In this document: positions 1 through 6,867 of the stretch, piece by piece | Layout of the letters: each line of letters starts with the position of its first letter | Numbering within the stretch: position 1 is the first letter of the stretch | Assembly (NCBI RefSeq): GCF_023073415.1 | Contig: NZ_JADPJL010000012.1 | Coordinates: 570,501 to 634,500 of the forward strand | DNA length: 64,000 nucleotides | Source of the DNA: Bradyrhizobium sp. 190 | Lineage (GTDB): Bacteria > Pseudomonadota > Alphaproteobacteria > Rhizobiales > Xanthobacteraceae | Direction of reading: 5' to 3' | Made by a program: the position numbers and the translations under genes | Notes under the pieces: model-generated | Seen by the model: the letters and a program-made list of their open reading frames with translations, nothing else | What the model was told of the DNA's origin: nothing | Databases searched by the model: none

Positions 1-636
1 GACAAAGAAGATGATCAGATTGAGATTGCCGAGCGGACGCAGCCAGGGTTGCGCCAGCCAGAAAATTCCGATCACGGCCACGACCGAAATGATTGCCGCC
101 AGCGTGGTCCGCAGATCGCCGGAACGCAGCAGCCGCAGCACCGCAAACATGGCCATCAGGCAAATGCCGACCGGCAGCGCCGCGGCGCGCCAGGTATTGG
201 AAATTTGCAGGGCCGGCGTGGTGATGAAGCTTTCTTCGTAAGCGTAGTCGCATGCGGGCCAGACGATCAGCAGCAGAAACGCCAGCGCAGCGGAGGTCGC
301 GACCACGTCGAGATAGGCCCACATCCGCGGGCCCGCGCTGGCGACCACGGCGGTCATTCGCATATGTTCGGCGCGGCGAAACGCCACCACTGAGCCCAGC
401 ATCGCCAGCCACAGGAACAGGATCGACGCCAATTCATCCGTCCAGATCAATGGCTGGTGCATGACGTAGCGCGAGATCACGCCGGCGAACAGGATCACGA
501 TCTCGGCGACAACCAGCATGGCCGCCGGGATCTCGACCAGCATGCCCAGCACAGCTTCGATCGATCCGGCGATGGAACGGCGGCGAGGGGACGTCGCCTC
601 GCCGGCCGTCGTTGACGTGAATTCAATCTGAACCAT
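1..636 (-). CDS. TRAP transporter permease, DctQ domain (probably fused DctQM), 3' end outside the window
   Basis: The frame opens at ATG 636 and runs off the left edge after 212 codons without a stop. It reads as a DctQ small permease: a short charged N-terminus, then hydrophobic segments around residues 29-50, 60-75, 95-112, 140-158 and 165-185, with the family-typical tryptophan in a TRY/SRY-like turn (ISRYVMHQPLIWTDELA). DctQ passes solute from the periplasmic receptor to the DctM channel in Na+-driven uptake. The last visible residues (GNLNLIIFFV) look like the start of a DctM domain, so this may be a fused DctQM of about 630 residues, as is common in Bradyrhizobium relatives. It starts 39 bp after the receptor gene and is surely co-transcribed with it. 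The fusion is inferred because the sequence ends there. Confidence 0.85.
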   Translation of the reverse strand, partial: MVQIEFTSTTAGEATSPRRRSIAGSIEAVLGMLVEIPAAMLVVAEIVILFAGVISRYVMHQPLIWTDELASILFLWLAMLGSVVAFRRAEHMRMTAVVASAGPRMWAYLDVVATSAALAFLLLIVWPACDYAYEESFITTPALQISNTWRAAALPVGICLMAMFAVLRLLRSGDLRTTLAAIISVVAVIGIFWLAQPWLRPLGNLNLIIFFV

Positions 637-675
637 CCCGGGTTCCCTCAGGTGATGTTGTTTAAGGCAGCGTGT

Positions 676-1695
676 TTAAGACAGCTTGCCGACGGCTTTT
701 TCCAACAGCTCCCAGGCGTGCTCGCCGTATTTGCCCTTCCACTCGGCATAGAAGCCGGCCGAGCGGAGTTTTTCCCGGAACGGCGCAGCGTCGGGCTGAT
801 TGAAGATCAGGCCCTTGCCCTCGAGTTCCTGCATCACGCTGTCATTGAGCTTTTCGGTGTCCTCACGGTCCTTGACCGCCGCGGCGTTGGCGTTCCTGCT
901 GACGATGGCCTTGACGTCGTCAGGCAGAGCGGCCCATGCGCGGCGGTTCATCGTGATCCAGATGCCATCCCACATGTGATTGGTCATCGAGCAATATTTC
1001 TGCACCTCGTACAGCTTTGCCGCAGAGATCAATGCCAGCGCATTTTCCTGACCTACGACGATCTTGGTCTGCAACGCCGAATAGAGCTCGCTGAAATTGA
1101 TCGAGGTGGGCGAGGCATCGAGCGCCTTGAACATTGAAGTCCACAGCGGAGATACCGGTACGCGGATTTTGAACCCTTTAAAATCGTCCGGCCCGTTGAT
1201 CAGCTTGGTGGATGACGTGGTCTGGCGGAAGCCGTTGTCCCAGATCTTGTCCATCACCTCGAGACCGGCCTTGTTGATTTCACCACGGACGAAAGTGCCG
1301 AGATCTCCGTCCATGGCTTTCCAGACTGTCGGGTAATCCGGGAACGCGTAGCCGACACCGGAGATCGAGGCCGCCGGCACCAGGATCGCCAAGATCACGG
1401 GGGACTGCGCCATAAACTCGACGCCGCCGGAACGGAGCTGGCTCAGCACGTCGGTAGTAGAACCAAGCTGGCTGTTCGGGAAAACCTGCATATCGAACCG
1501 ACCATTGGTCTCGGTCTTGATCGCCGCCGCCATTTCGCGGGTGCGTGTCACGGACGGGTGCAACTCTGGCAGAGAGGTGGAGAATTTGTAGGTCCATTCA
1601 GCAGCTTGCGCGCGTGCGATATAGGGCGCGCCGACGCCGCCAGTGACCGCCGATGCCGCGGTCGCCTTGAGCAGTGTGCGTCGTGAAAAGCTCAT
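676..1695 (-). CDS. TRAP transporter solute receptor, DctP family
   Basis: This 339-residue protein is a periplasmic solute-binding receptor of a TRAP transporter, and probably delivers an organic acid to the DctQM permease encoded downstream. A twin-arginine-like leader (SRRTLLKATAASAVTGG) ends in a signal cleavage region near AQAAEW at residue 30. The mature part has the DctP pattern of an early YKFSTSLPELHP strand, a central region with ...FKGFKIRVPVSP (the ligand-carboxylate arginine region in this family) and a long C-terminal helix. Length and motifs are normal for DctP. The ligand cannot be told from sequence. The gene lies inside the integrative element, and the promoter-like repeat at 1715-1793 ends about 20 bp before its start codon. 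Confidence 0.92.
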   Translation of the reverse strand: MSFSRRTLLKATAASAVTGGVGAPYIARAQAAEWTYKFSTSLPELHPSVTRTREMAAAIKTETNGRFDMQVFPNSQLGSTTDVLSQLRSGGVEFMAQSPVILAILVPAASISGVGYAFPDYPTVWKAMDGDLGTFVRGEINKAGLEVMDKIWDNGFRQTTSSTKLINGPDDFKGFKIRVPVSPLWTSMFKALDASPTSINFSELYSALQTKIVVGQENALALISAAKLYEVQKYCSMTNHMWDGIWITMNRRAWAALPDDVKAIVSRNANAAAVKDREDTEKLNDSVMQELEGKGLIFNQPDAAPFREKLRSAGFYAEWKGKYGEHAWELLEKAVGKLS

Positions 1696-1714
1696 CTGGT
1701 TTTCTCCCTTACCA

Positions 1715-1793
1715 TGTCACATTGTCTCCTTTGGCCCATGGTCAGGGCTCTTGTCCCAATTGTGTCACTTGTTGGTTGTATGTCAAGTTTTCT
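1715..1793 (-). repeat. Promoter-proximal repeat, copy A (upstream of TRAP dctP)
   Basis: About 80 bp here match 3314-3394 at roughly 85% identity by eye. Both copies lie upstream of, and in the same orientation as, a minus-strand gene. Read on the minus strand, each begins with AAACTTGACATAC, giving a TTGACA -35-like hexamer (1781-1786), and ends near the gene. The core TTGTATGTCAA resembles the TNGTnnnACnA half-site pattern of GntR/FCD operators with one mismatch. A shared promoter and operator is the simplest reading. A mobile promoter fragment is possible. Confidence 0.7.
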
Positions 1794-2038
1794 TAGCGAA
1801 GCCATTCAGCTCGGTGTCATTGGTGGCGCGGGGGGCGTGTTTAATCTGGTCTAGCAGTCTGCTGAAAAATCACAGCTTGTGCATCCACGCATCTACACAC
1901 TTCGATACCCGTGAGGAATCCGCCATCCGTTTGTGACTAAACCATGGGGATACCTCCCATCGGATAGGCACGACGTGATCTATAGAATGACGGGCGAGCT
2001 GCTGCTCGTAAACCCTGCCCAGGAAACACTTTGGCTGC
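1794..2038. other. Gene-free stretch with an IS-end-like sequence
   Basis: No convincing gene is visible between the hydrolase stop and repeat A. The 20-mer TAGCAGTCTGCTGAAAAATC (1852-1871) resembles terminal inverted repeats of common rhizobial insertion sequences (GATTTTTCAGCAGnCTGCTA), but no partner end and no transposase frame that I recognise are present. It may be an IS scar. The IS reading is weak. Confidence 0.3.
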
Positions 2039-3199
2039 CTACCCTGGGCAACGATCCGCGCGGGTCCAGTGGCGCGGGAAGCGAGGTCCGCTAAATCCCG
2101 GACGCTTGTCAACGATCCGCTTCAGAAGGTCTTTAACCTCTGCCGCAATCAACGCGATGCTGGCCGGTTCGGCATAACCCGAGTGCCCGCTGATGTGGTC
2201 GAGATCGACAATTTTGGCATTGGGTGCATGGGCCGCGACCTCCATGGCTCCGCTCTCACCGGGTGGGTGGAGCTGGTCGTAGCAGTTCGGCATCAGCAGG
2301 AGACGTGCCTTGATGGAGCGAGCGGCTGCACGCAGATCGCCGTTGAAGGGCGGCATCTTGGCAATGTCGTGGTCAGTGATGGCCCAGGTACGGTAGACCC
2401 AGTCGCGCGCCTCAGTCGCAGCCCCAATTTGCTCTGTGGTAGAGGCGAAAAAGTTATCGACCTCGGCGCGGTCCTTGAACTTTTCCCCGAATATCTCGGC
2501 CGAGTAGGCGAACGCACCCTGGATATTCAGGCCGATGCCGGTGCCGCGCCGCGGTCGATCGTCGGCCGAATATTCTCCGCCGCGCCACTTGGGATCGAGC
2601 ATGATTGCTTGCCGTGATGCTTCATAGATGAAGTTCCCCTGCCTAGTGGCGTGGGCCTGCGGCACGATAGGGATAACCGCATCCATGAAATCGGGGAAAC
2701 TCACCGCCCACTGCATTGCGCCGATGCCGCCCATCGAGATACCGGTCACTGCAATGAGATGCTGGATGCCGAGGCACTCTGTGAGCATCCGATGCTCGGC
2801 TTTGACCATGTCGCGGATGGTGAAGCGAGGGAACTTCATGTTCATGCCCGACCGGCTCGGTGAGGTCGTAGCGTTCGGATCCAATGAGGCGACGCCGAGC
2901 GTGTCAGGCTGGACGACGAAGTAGGTGCTTGTGTCGAACGCTTTGCCCGGACCAGCTAGTAAGCTCTGCGAGTCGCGAGTGCCCCGCAGTCCATGGAGCG
3001 AGAGGATCGCATTGCCCTTGTCGGCTCCTAGCGTGCCGTGTGTGATATACGTCATCCGGAAGTTCGGAACGACAGCGCCACTTTCGAGCGCCAGGTCCCC
3101 GAGCTGGCAAGTCTGCACAGGTGGTGACTGGGCAGCGGCACCCACGCTGGCGAATGCCAGCCCAGCGACGACGCCGAGCATCAGTGCGGTAAACGTCAT
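2039..3199 (-). CDS. Secreted alpha/beta hydrolase, homoserine O-acetyltransferase (MetX)-like
   Basis: From ATG 3199 the product has 386 residues and begins with a clear signal peptide (MTFTALMLGVVAGLAFASVGAAAQS). A GGGGGGC stretch just before this ATG can act as ribosome-binding site, whereas the upstream ATG at 3319 would bury the signal behind 40 arginine-rich residues. The body is a MetX-type alpha/beta hydrolase: an HGTLGADKGNAILSLHG strand, the nucleophile elbow GISMGG, an Asp in CYDQLHPP and a His in DHISGHSGY complete the triad. MetX proper is cytoplasmic, so a secreted relative is more likely an esterase or acyltransferase of unknown substrate. The last ~25 residues do not look conserved. 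It shares its upstream promoter repeat with the TRAP genes, suggesting that it releases a compound which the TRAP system imports. Confidence 0.8.
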   Translation of the reverse strand: MTFTALMLGVVAGLAFASVGAAAQSPPVQTCQLGDLALESGAVVPNFRMTYITHGTLGADKGNAILSLHGLRGTRDSQSLLAGPGKAFDTSTYFVVQPDTLGVASLDPNATTSPSRSGMNMKFPRFTIRDMVKAEHRMLTECLGIQHLIAVTGISMGGIGAMQWAVSFPDFMDAVIPIVPQAHATRQGNFIYEASRQAIMLDPKWRGGEYSADDRPRRGTGIGLNIQGAFAYSAEIFGEKFKDRAEVDNFFASTTEQIGAATEARDWVYRTWAITDHDIAKMPPFNGDLRAAARSIKARLLLMPNCYDQLHPPGESGAMEVAAHAPNAKIVDLDHISGHSGYAEPASIALIAAEVKDLLKRIVDKRPGFSGPRFPRHWTRADRCPG

Positions 3200-3313
3200 G
3201 CACGCCCCCCGCATCCAAAGAGTGCCAGCGAATGCGCATGGCCGGACCGCGTGAGCGCGCGCCCGTAGGCGTGTCAATGCAAATGGCAGTCTTCGCCTCC
3301 AGCTGTCTCTCCC

Positions 3314-3394
3314 TGTCACATTGTCACCTTTGGCCTATGGTCAGAGATCTCGTCACAATTTTTTGAGACTTGTTGGTGGTATGTCAAGTTTTTT
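3314..3394 (-). repeat. Promoter-proximal repeat, copy B (upstream of the secreted hydrolase)
   Basis: Second copy of the ~80-bp sequence at 1715-1793, same orientation, with the TTGACA-like hexamer at 3382-3387. It ends about 115 bp before the preferred hydrolase start, so the hydrolase message would have a longer leader than dctP. The segment 3200-3313 holds no separate gene, only that leader. The stretch from here to the integrase stop (3395-3502) holds nothing recognisable. Confidence 0.7.
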
Positions 3395-3502
3395 ATGTTA
3401 AGGCTACATCGAGAGTGTTTGCCACCCAACGGAGGATGATGTTTCGATCCGGCAAGCGGAGCTGCGAAATAGAATCTTCCAAAGGGCGCGGAGCGCGACG
3501 AG

Positions 3503-4747
3503 TCAAGCTGCTTCAGCATCGCCTCCGTCATTGCCAACTAATGGGTGAGGGTGCTGCGTTTTCCTGTTTGGCTGGTCAACCGCACCAAACAATGCCGACG
3601 CAAGACGATCTGAAATCTTTGTCGCTGCTTGCTTGACCGGATCAGACGCAAGATGCGCATACCTCGCTGTTGTCTGAACCTGTGTGTGTCCAAGCAATTT
3701 GCCGATCATCGCCAGCCCTTCGCCGACGAGCAATCCGCCAGACGCGAACGTGTGGCGGAGATCATGAATGCGTACATCGCTCAGGCCCGCTGCTTTCCGG
3801 ATGCGACGCCACGGATGCTGAAGATCGGTTAGGTGCGCTTTCTCCTTCTTACCCACAATAACGTACGGATTGCTCTTTACGCGAGGCATCGCCTTTAACA
3901 GTGCGACTGCGGCCTCGCCAAGATGGACGGTCTTTGCGCCGGTTTTGCTGTCGGGCAATCGCAGTTCTTTCTGCTCTAGATCCACGTAGCGCCATTCAAG
4001 GCGTTGAATTTCGGACAGACGGCACCCTGTCAGGAGCAGAATGCGGAAAGCAGCAACGGCATATTTGGTTTCCGTCTCATTTACCTCCGCAGCCGTCAAC
4101 GCCTGTCCAAGACGTTGCAGTTCCTTTGGAGACAAAAACCTCTCGCGCTTGCGTTCTGGATAGCGTTCGACGTCCTCGCAGGGGTTGCTGTGCTTGTGCC
4201 GTATCCCCCAAGTCTCAGCAAGGTTCATCATTTTCGACAGGACGCCGAGAGTACGGTTCGCCTGATAGGGGATGTGGGACAAGGAGCCGTGCAATTCTGC
4301 GACGTCAGCCGTGGTCACAGAGCGAACGTGCTGCTTGGCGAAAAACGGATCGAGGAATAGGTCGACCGAGCGCCGATATTCTGCCTGCGTTGAGGGCTTG
4401 CAGCGAACGGGGACATACTGGTCAAGAAAACGTCGTCCAAGTTCTTTCATCGTTGTTGACTGTCGGTCCGCATCGCGCAACGCCGCTGGATCGCCATCGG
4501 CGCCCCGTACGCTGCCGAGTTTGATCGTTGCTTCGCGTCGGGCCAACTCCGCAGTGACGATCCCAAATTGCCCAATCATCACCCGTCGCGTCCGCCCGTG
4601 ACGCCGGTATTGCACCAGGAAGAATCGCTTGCCGCTCGGCATCACGCGAACGCCGAAGCCGGGAAGGTCGGTATCGAAGGCGATGTAGTCTTTGGCCGCG
4701 ACCTTGAGCGCCTCGACCGTCCTCTTGGTGATCTTGATCTTCGCCAT
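3503..4747 (-). CDS. Tyrosine-type site-specific integrase (DUF4102/P4-like)
   Basis: This 414-residue integrase has the N-terminal DUF4102 arm-binding domain (KITKRTVEALKVA...FDTDLPGFGVRVMPSGKRFFLVQYR), a SAM-like core-binding domain (about residues 105-190) and the catalytic domain. The catalytic residues are visible: Arg in TGCRLSEI, Lys in the DSKTGAKTV beta-hairpin, HDLRHTFAS (His-x-x-Arg), HTQVQTTARYAHL with the nucleophilic Tyr. It would insert and excise the element at tRNA-fMet. It starts at ATG 4747, 220 bp from the tRNA fragment. The gap contains GTCGTGG repeats that may be its arm-type sites. All catalytic residues are intact, so it may be functional. Confidence 0.93.
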   Translation of the reverse strand: MAKIKITKRTVEALKVAAKDYIAFDTDLPGFGVRVMPSGKRFFLVQYRRHGRTRRVMIGQFGIVTAELARREATIKLGSVRGADGDPAALRDADRQSTTMKELGRRFLDQYVPVRCKPSTQAEYRRSVDLFLDPFFAKQHVRSVTTADVAELHGSLSHIPYQANRTLGVLSKMMNLAETWGIRHKHSNPCEDVERYPERKRERFLSPKELQRLGQALTAAEVNETETKYAVAAFRILLLTGCRLSEIQRLEWRYVDLEQKELRLPDSKTGAKTVHLGEAAVALLKAMPRVKSNPYVIVGKKEKAHLTDLQHPWRRIRKAAGLSDVRIHDLRHTFASGGLLVGEGLAMIGKLLGHTQVQTTARYAHLASDPVKQAATKISDRLASALFGAVDQPNRKTQHPHPLVGNDGGDAEAA

Positions 4748-4800
4748 GCCATACCCGTTCGCGTAACGTTCCGACCCTCAGGTTTCTGGCCGGCTTATGT

Positions 4801-4911
4801 TTCGTGGAAGCGTCGTGGAAGCGGCGCGACGAAAGTCGTGGCGTAACGCTTCGCAGATAAGGTAGGAGCGACCGCGAGAATAAATCAAGCCTGCTCAATG
4901 AGTTGTCGTGG
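4801..4911. promoter_or_regulatory. Candidate integrase arm-type binding repeats
   Basis: The motif GTCGTGG occurs at 4812-4818, 4835-4841 and 4905-4911, with a near copy TTCGTGG at 4801. The first two lie within a tandem repeat of TCGTGGAAGCG. All lie between the integrase start and the tRNA-derived core site, where arm sites are normally found. Function is inferred from position and repetition only. Confidence 0.4.
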
Positions 4912-4966
4912 AGTGGCGTGGACAGTGCGGCGCACTCGTAGAGTGGCGAAAACCGCTTTTATAAAA

Positions 4967-5011
4967 CTCATAACCTGAAGGTCATAGGTTCAAATCCTAT
5001 CCCCGCAACCA
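4967..5011 (+). other. Attachment site: 3' half of tRNA-fMet(CAT), not a complete tRNA
   Basis: The sequence from CTCATAA (anticodon loop, anticodon CAT at 4969-4971) through the variable loop, the T arm (GGTTCAAATCC) and the acceptor strand to the encoded CCA (5009-5011) matches the 3' half of a rhizobial initiator tRNA. The 5' half is missing: the preceding bases (TTTTATAAAA) do not form a D arm or acceptor strand. Homology starting exactly at the anticodon loop is the classical crossover region for tRNA-targeting integrases. Confidence 0.85.
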
Positions 5012-5022
5012 AACTACAATGC

Positions 5023-5050
5023 AAAACCCCAGCCTTGCGGCTGGGGTTTT
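5023..5050. terminator. Rho-independent terminator of the tRNA-fMet locus
   Basis: AAAACCCCAGCC-TTGC-GGCTGGGGTTTT is a perfect 12-bp stem with a 4-nt loop, 11 bp after the tRNA CCA. The T tract follows on the plus strand, and the symmetrical A tract could make it work both ways. The sequence is repeated almost exactly at 6627-6654. The stretch 5051-5296 after it holds no gene that I can support. Confidence 0.85.
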
Positions 5051-5296
5051 CGTTTTGAGAGAGACTGCCAGGATTGCAGCCAGATCGCTTCGGACGTCGA
5101 TCTCAGTTCGCCGTCCCCGGGTGTGAGGATGGATCTCCTTCACGAGAGAACGCAGGACCTCTCAGCTTTCAGCCGGGTTGCTTCAGGGGACCGCGCTCGA
5201 AGCCTTCAGCGAACTGCAAGGTCGCCTGCATCGGATGCGGGAGCCGATCGACGCGAGCGGCCGGCGTCCGTCGAAGGCCGTCTCTGCCGCGGCAGG

Positions 5297-5695
5297 CTAC
5301 GCAAGGTCAGGAATGCGGGCGATGACTTTGATTTCGAAGTCGAAGCCGGCAAGCCAATTTACACCGATCGCGGTCCAGTTCGGATAAGGCGCTCGCGGAA
5401 ATACTTCGGTCTTCACCGCCATGATGGTCCTAAACTGATTTTCGGGATCAGTGTGGAAAGTGGTCACATCGACGATGTCATCGAAGGTGCATCCGCCAGC
5501 CGCGAGGGTTGCTTTGAGATTGTCGAAGGCCAGCCGGACCTGACCAGCAAAGTCCGGTTCCGGCGAGCCGTCGGGCCGGCTGCCCACCTGACCGGAAACA
5601 AATAGCAGATCGCCGGAGCGAATAGCGGCTGAATAGCCATGTGCCTCATAGAGAGCATGGCGGTTTGCGGGGAAGACAGCATCGCGCTGCGTCAT
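5297..5695 (-). CDS. RidA/YjgF/YER057c/UK114 family protein
   Basis: From ATG 5695 (with AAAGGA upstream) the product is 132 residues, the normal size for the family. An upstream in-frame ATG at 5758 adds 21 residues without family features. The protein shows the RidA pattern: YSAAIRSGDLLFVSGQVG, an FDNLKATLAAGG helix, VDVTTFHTD, and PYPNWTAIGVNWLAG...FEIKVIA near the C-terminus. The family arginine usually seen before the PNR-T-motif is replaced here (PYPNWTAIGV), so true 2-aminoacrylate deaminase activity is doubtful and a Rid subgroup protein is more likely. It is divergent from the TetR gene and shares the operator region 5778-5840, so it is probably the TetR target. Confidence 0.88.
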   Translation of the reverse strand: MTQRDAVFPANRHALYEAHGYSAAIRSGDLLFVSGQVGSRPDGSPEPDFAGQVRLAFDNLKATLAAGGCTFDDIVDVTTFHTDPENQFRTIMAVKTEVFPRAPYPNWTAIGVNWLAGFDFEIKVIARIPDLA

Positions 5696-5777
5696 GTCAT
5701 GATCCTTTCGATTGTCCCATACCGAGCTGGTCTCGGCCATCCGCGGCTGGGACTTCACAAGCCGCGATTGAATTTAT

Positions 5778-5840
5778 ATACGTCGCGTATGTGAGATAAT
5801 TCATAAACGCCCCGTATGTCAAATCAGATACGCGCCGTAT
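5778..5840. promoter_or_regulatory. Three operator-like inverted repeats between ridA-like and tetR genes
   Basis: The motif ATACG-N3-CGTAT occurs three times: 5778-5790 (ATACGTCGCGTAT, perfect), 5805-5817 (AAACGCCCCGTAT, one arm base changed) and 5828-5840 (ATACGCGCCGTAT, perfect). Start-to-start spacings are 27 and 23 bp. They fill the 163-bp divergent promoter region, and the last ends 18 bp before the tetR start codon, as expected for autoregulation by the TetR protein. Confidence 0.8.
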
Positions 5841-5858
5841 CCGAGATGGAGGTAGCCT

Positions 5859-6473
5859 ATGGCCGCGAAGCGCCGCGCCGAAACGATGGAGGAGAACCGT
5901 ACCAAGCTGATCTCGGCGGCGCGTAAGGCCTTTGCAGAAAAGGGGTTTTCAGAAGCCTCAATGGACGAACTGACCGCCGATGTCGGTCTTACACGCGGGG
6001 CGCTCTATCACAACTTCGGCGACAAGAAGGGGTTGCTGGCGGCCGTGGTAGCTCAGATTGATGGCGAGATGGCAAAGCGTGCTCAGGATGCCGGGGCCAG
6101 AAAACGGAGCGTTTGGGAGGGGCTACTTGCCGAGGGGACGGCCTATATCGAGATGGCGCTCGACCCCGAGGTACGGCGGATCGTCTTGTTGGACGGGCCT
6201 GCGTTCCTTGGCGATCCATCGCAATGGCCAAGCCAGAATACTTGTCTGCAAGTGACAAAGAAGGCGATCACAAGGCTGATCTCGGAAGGTATCCTCCAGC
6301 CCGTTGACGTCGAAGCTGCAGCCCGTCTTCTCAACGGTGCTGCGCTGAATGCAGCCTTGTGGGTCGCGGCGAGCGAAGAACCGCAAAGGGTTTTGCCAAA
6401 AGCCATTGAGGTGTTTCAACTCCTGGCGACAGGCTTGCTGGCGAAGCCAATCAAACGCGCCAAGGCTCATTGA
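5859..6473 (+). CDS. TetR/AcrR family transcriptional regulator
   Basis: This 204-residue regulator has an N-terminal TetR helix-turn-helix (about residues 14-60: LISAARKAFAEKGFSEASMDEL...GLTRGALYHNFGDKKGLLAAV) and an all-helical ligand domain of the kind found in AcrR-like repressors. A GGAGG sequence (5848-5852) precedes ATG 5859. It is transcribed away from the RidA-like gene over a region with three ATACG-N3-CGTAT operators, so it very likely represses both genes. The inducer is unknown. The pair sits between two copies of the tRNA-downstream sequence and may have arrived as a unit. Confidence 0.92.
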   Translation: MAAKRRAETMEENRTKLISAARKAFAEKGFSEASMDELTADVGLTRGALYHNFGDKKGLLAAVVAQIDGEMAKRAQDAGARKRSVWEGLLAEGTAYIEMALDPEVRRIVLLDGPAFLGDPSQWPSQNTCLQVTKKAITRLISEGILQPVDVEAAARLLNGAALNAALWVAASEEPQRVLPKAIEVFQLLATGLLAKPIKRAKAH

Positions 6474-6609
6474 ATCATCGTGAACAAACCGCGGCGGAAA
6501 CCCCTGCCACTGCTAGAAGTATCAATGATTTAGGCGTTGGGGACGCAGGAGCCGTCCACTTCAGACGGCCGCCACCAGCCAATGTCGGTATCGGTGGTTG
6601 CGCCTCCGC

Positions 6610-6661
6610 GCAACCAACTACAACGCAAAACCCCAGCCTCGCGGCTGGGGTTTTCGTTTTG
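6610..6661 (+). repeat. Second copy of the tRNA 3'-end/downstream sequence
   Basis: GCAACCA followed by ACTACAACGC and the terminator hairpin repeats 5005-5057 at about 94% identity over 52 bp, with one indel. Upstream of GCAACCA the sequence (GGTGGTTGCGCCTCCGC) no longer matches the tRNA, so only the last 7 tRNA bases are retained. It suggests that 5012-6609 was inserted, or that the site was duplicated, in an earlier event. Confidence 0.75.
6627..6654. terminator. Rho-independent terminator, second copy
   Basis: AAAACCCCAGCC-TCGC-GGCTGGGGTTTT is a perfect 12-bp stem, 4-nt loop, followed by CGTTTT. It lies 153 bp after the tetR stop and could terminate that message. Apart from this copy, the stretch 6474-6867 contains no supported gene. 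Confidence 0.8.
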
Positions 6662-6867
6662 CGGCAACCCGTCAAATCGCTAGCGCGTGATGCCGACGGG
6701 CGTCAGCGAGCGTCGTGCAGCAAACGTCGGCGACTTCCGGGATCGGAAGGTCATCCGAGTTTGTTCGTAGCGACGTTATATCGCTTGGGACACAACCGCT
6801 TCACCACAGCGCCTCATCCTCACCATCATTCACATCAATGTCGTTCGGCCGCGCGTCATTCAAATGA

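Larger units (their letters stand above)
1..5011. mobile_element. Right end of an integrative element or genomic island inserted at tRNA-fMet
   Basis: A minus-strand tyrosine integrase (3503-4747) faces a 45-bp duplicate of the 3' half of tRNA-fMet (4967-5011), the usual layout of an island end. The tRNA 3' half is on the plus strand and is followed by the tRNA terminator (5023-5050), so original chromosome lies to the right and the element to the left. The intact tRNA gene is expected beyond the left edge. Visible cargo is the TRAP transporter and the secreted hydrolase. No conjugation or phage genes are visible in this part, so the element type is unknown. Confidence 0.65.

Noticed and set aside
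1870..2112. Transposase fragment on the minus strand near the IS-like end
   Set aside because: The translated frame shows no DDE or other transposase motif that I recognise.
4967..5011. Complete tRNA-Met gene
   Set aside because: Only the 3' half from the anticodon loop is present; no acceptor 5' strand or D arm precedes it.
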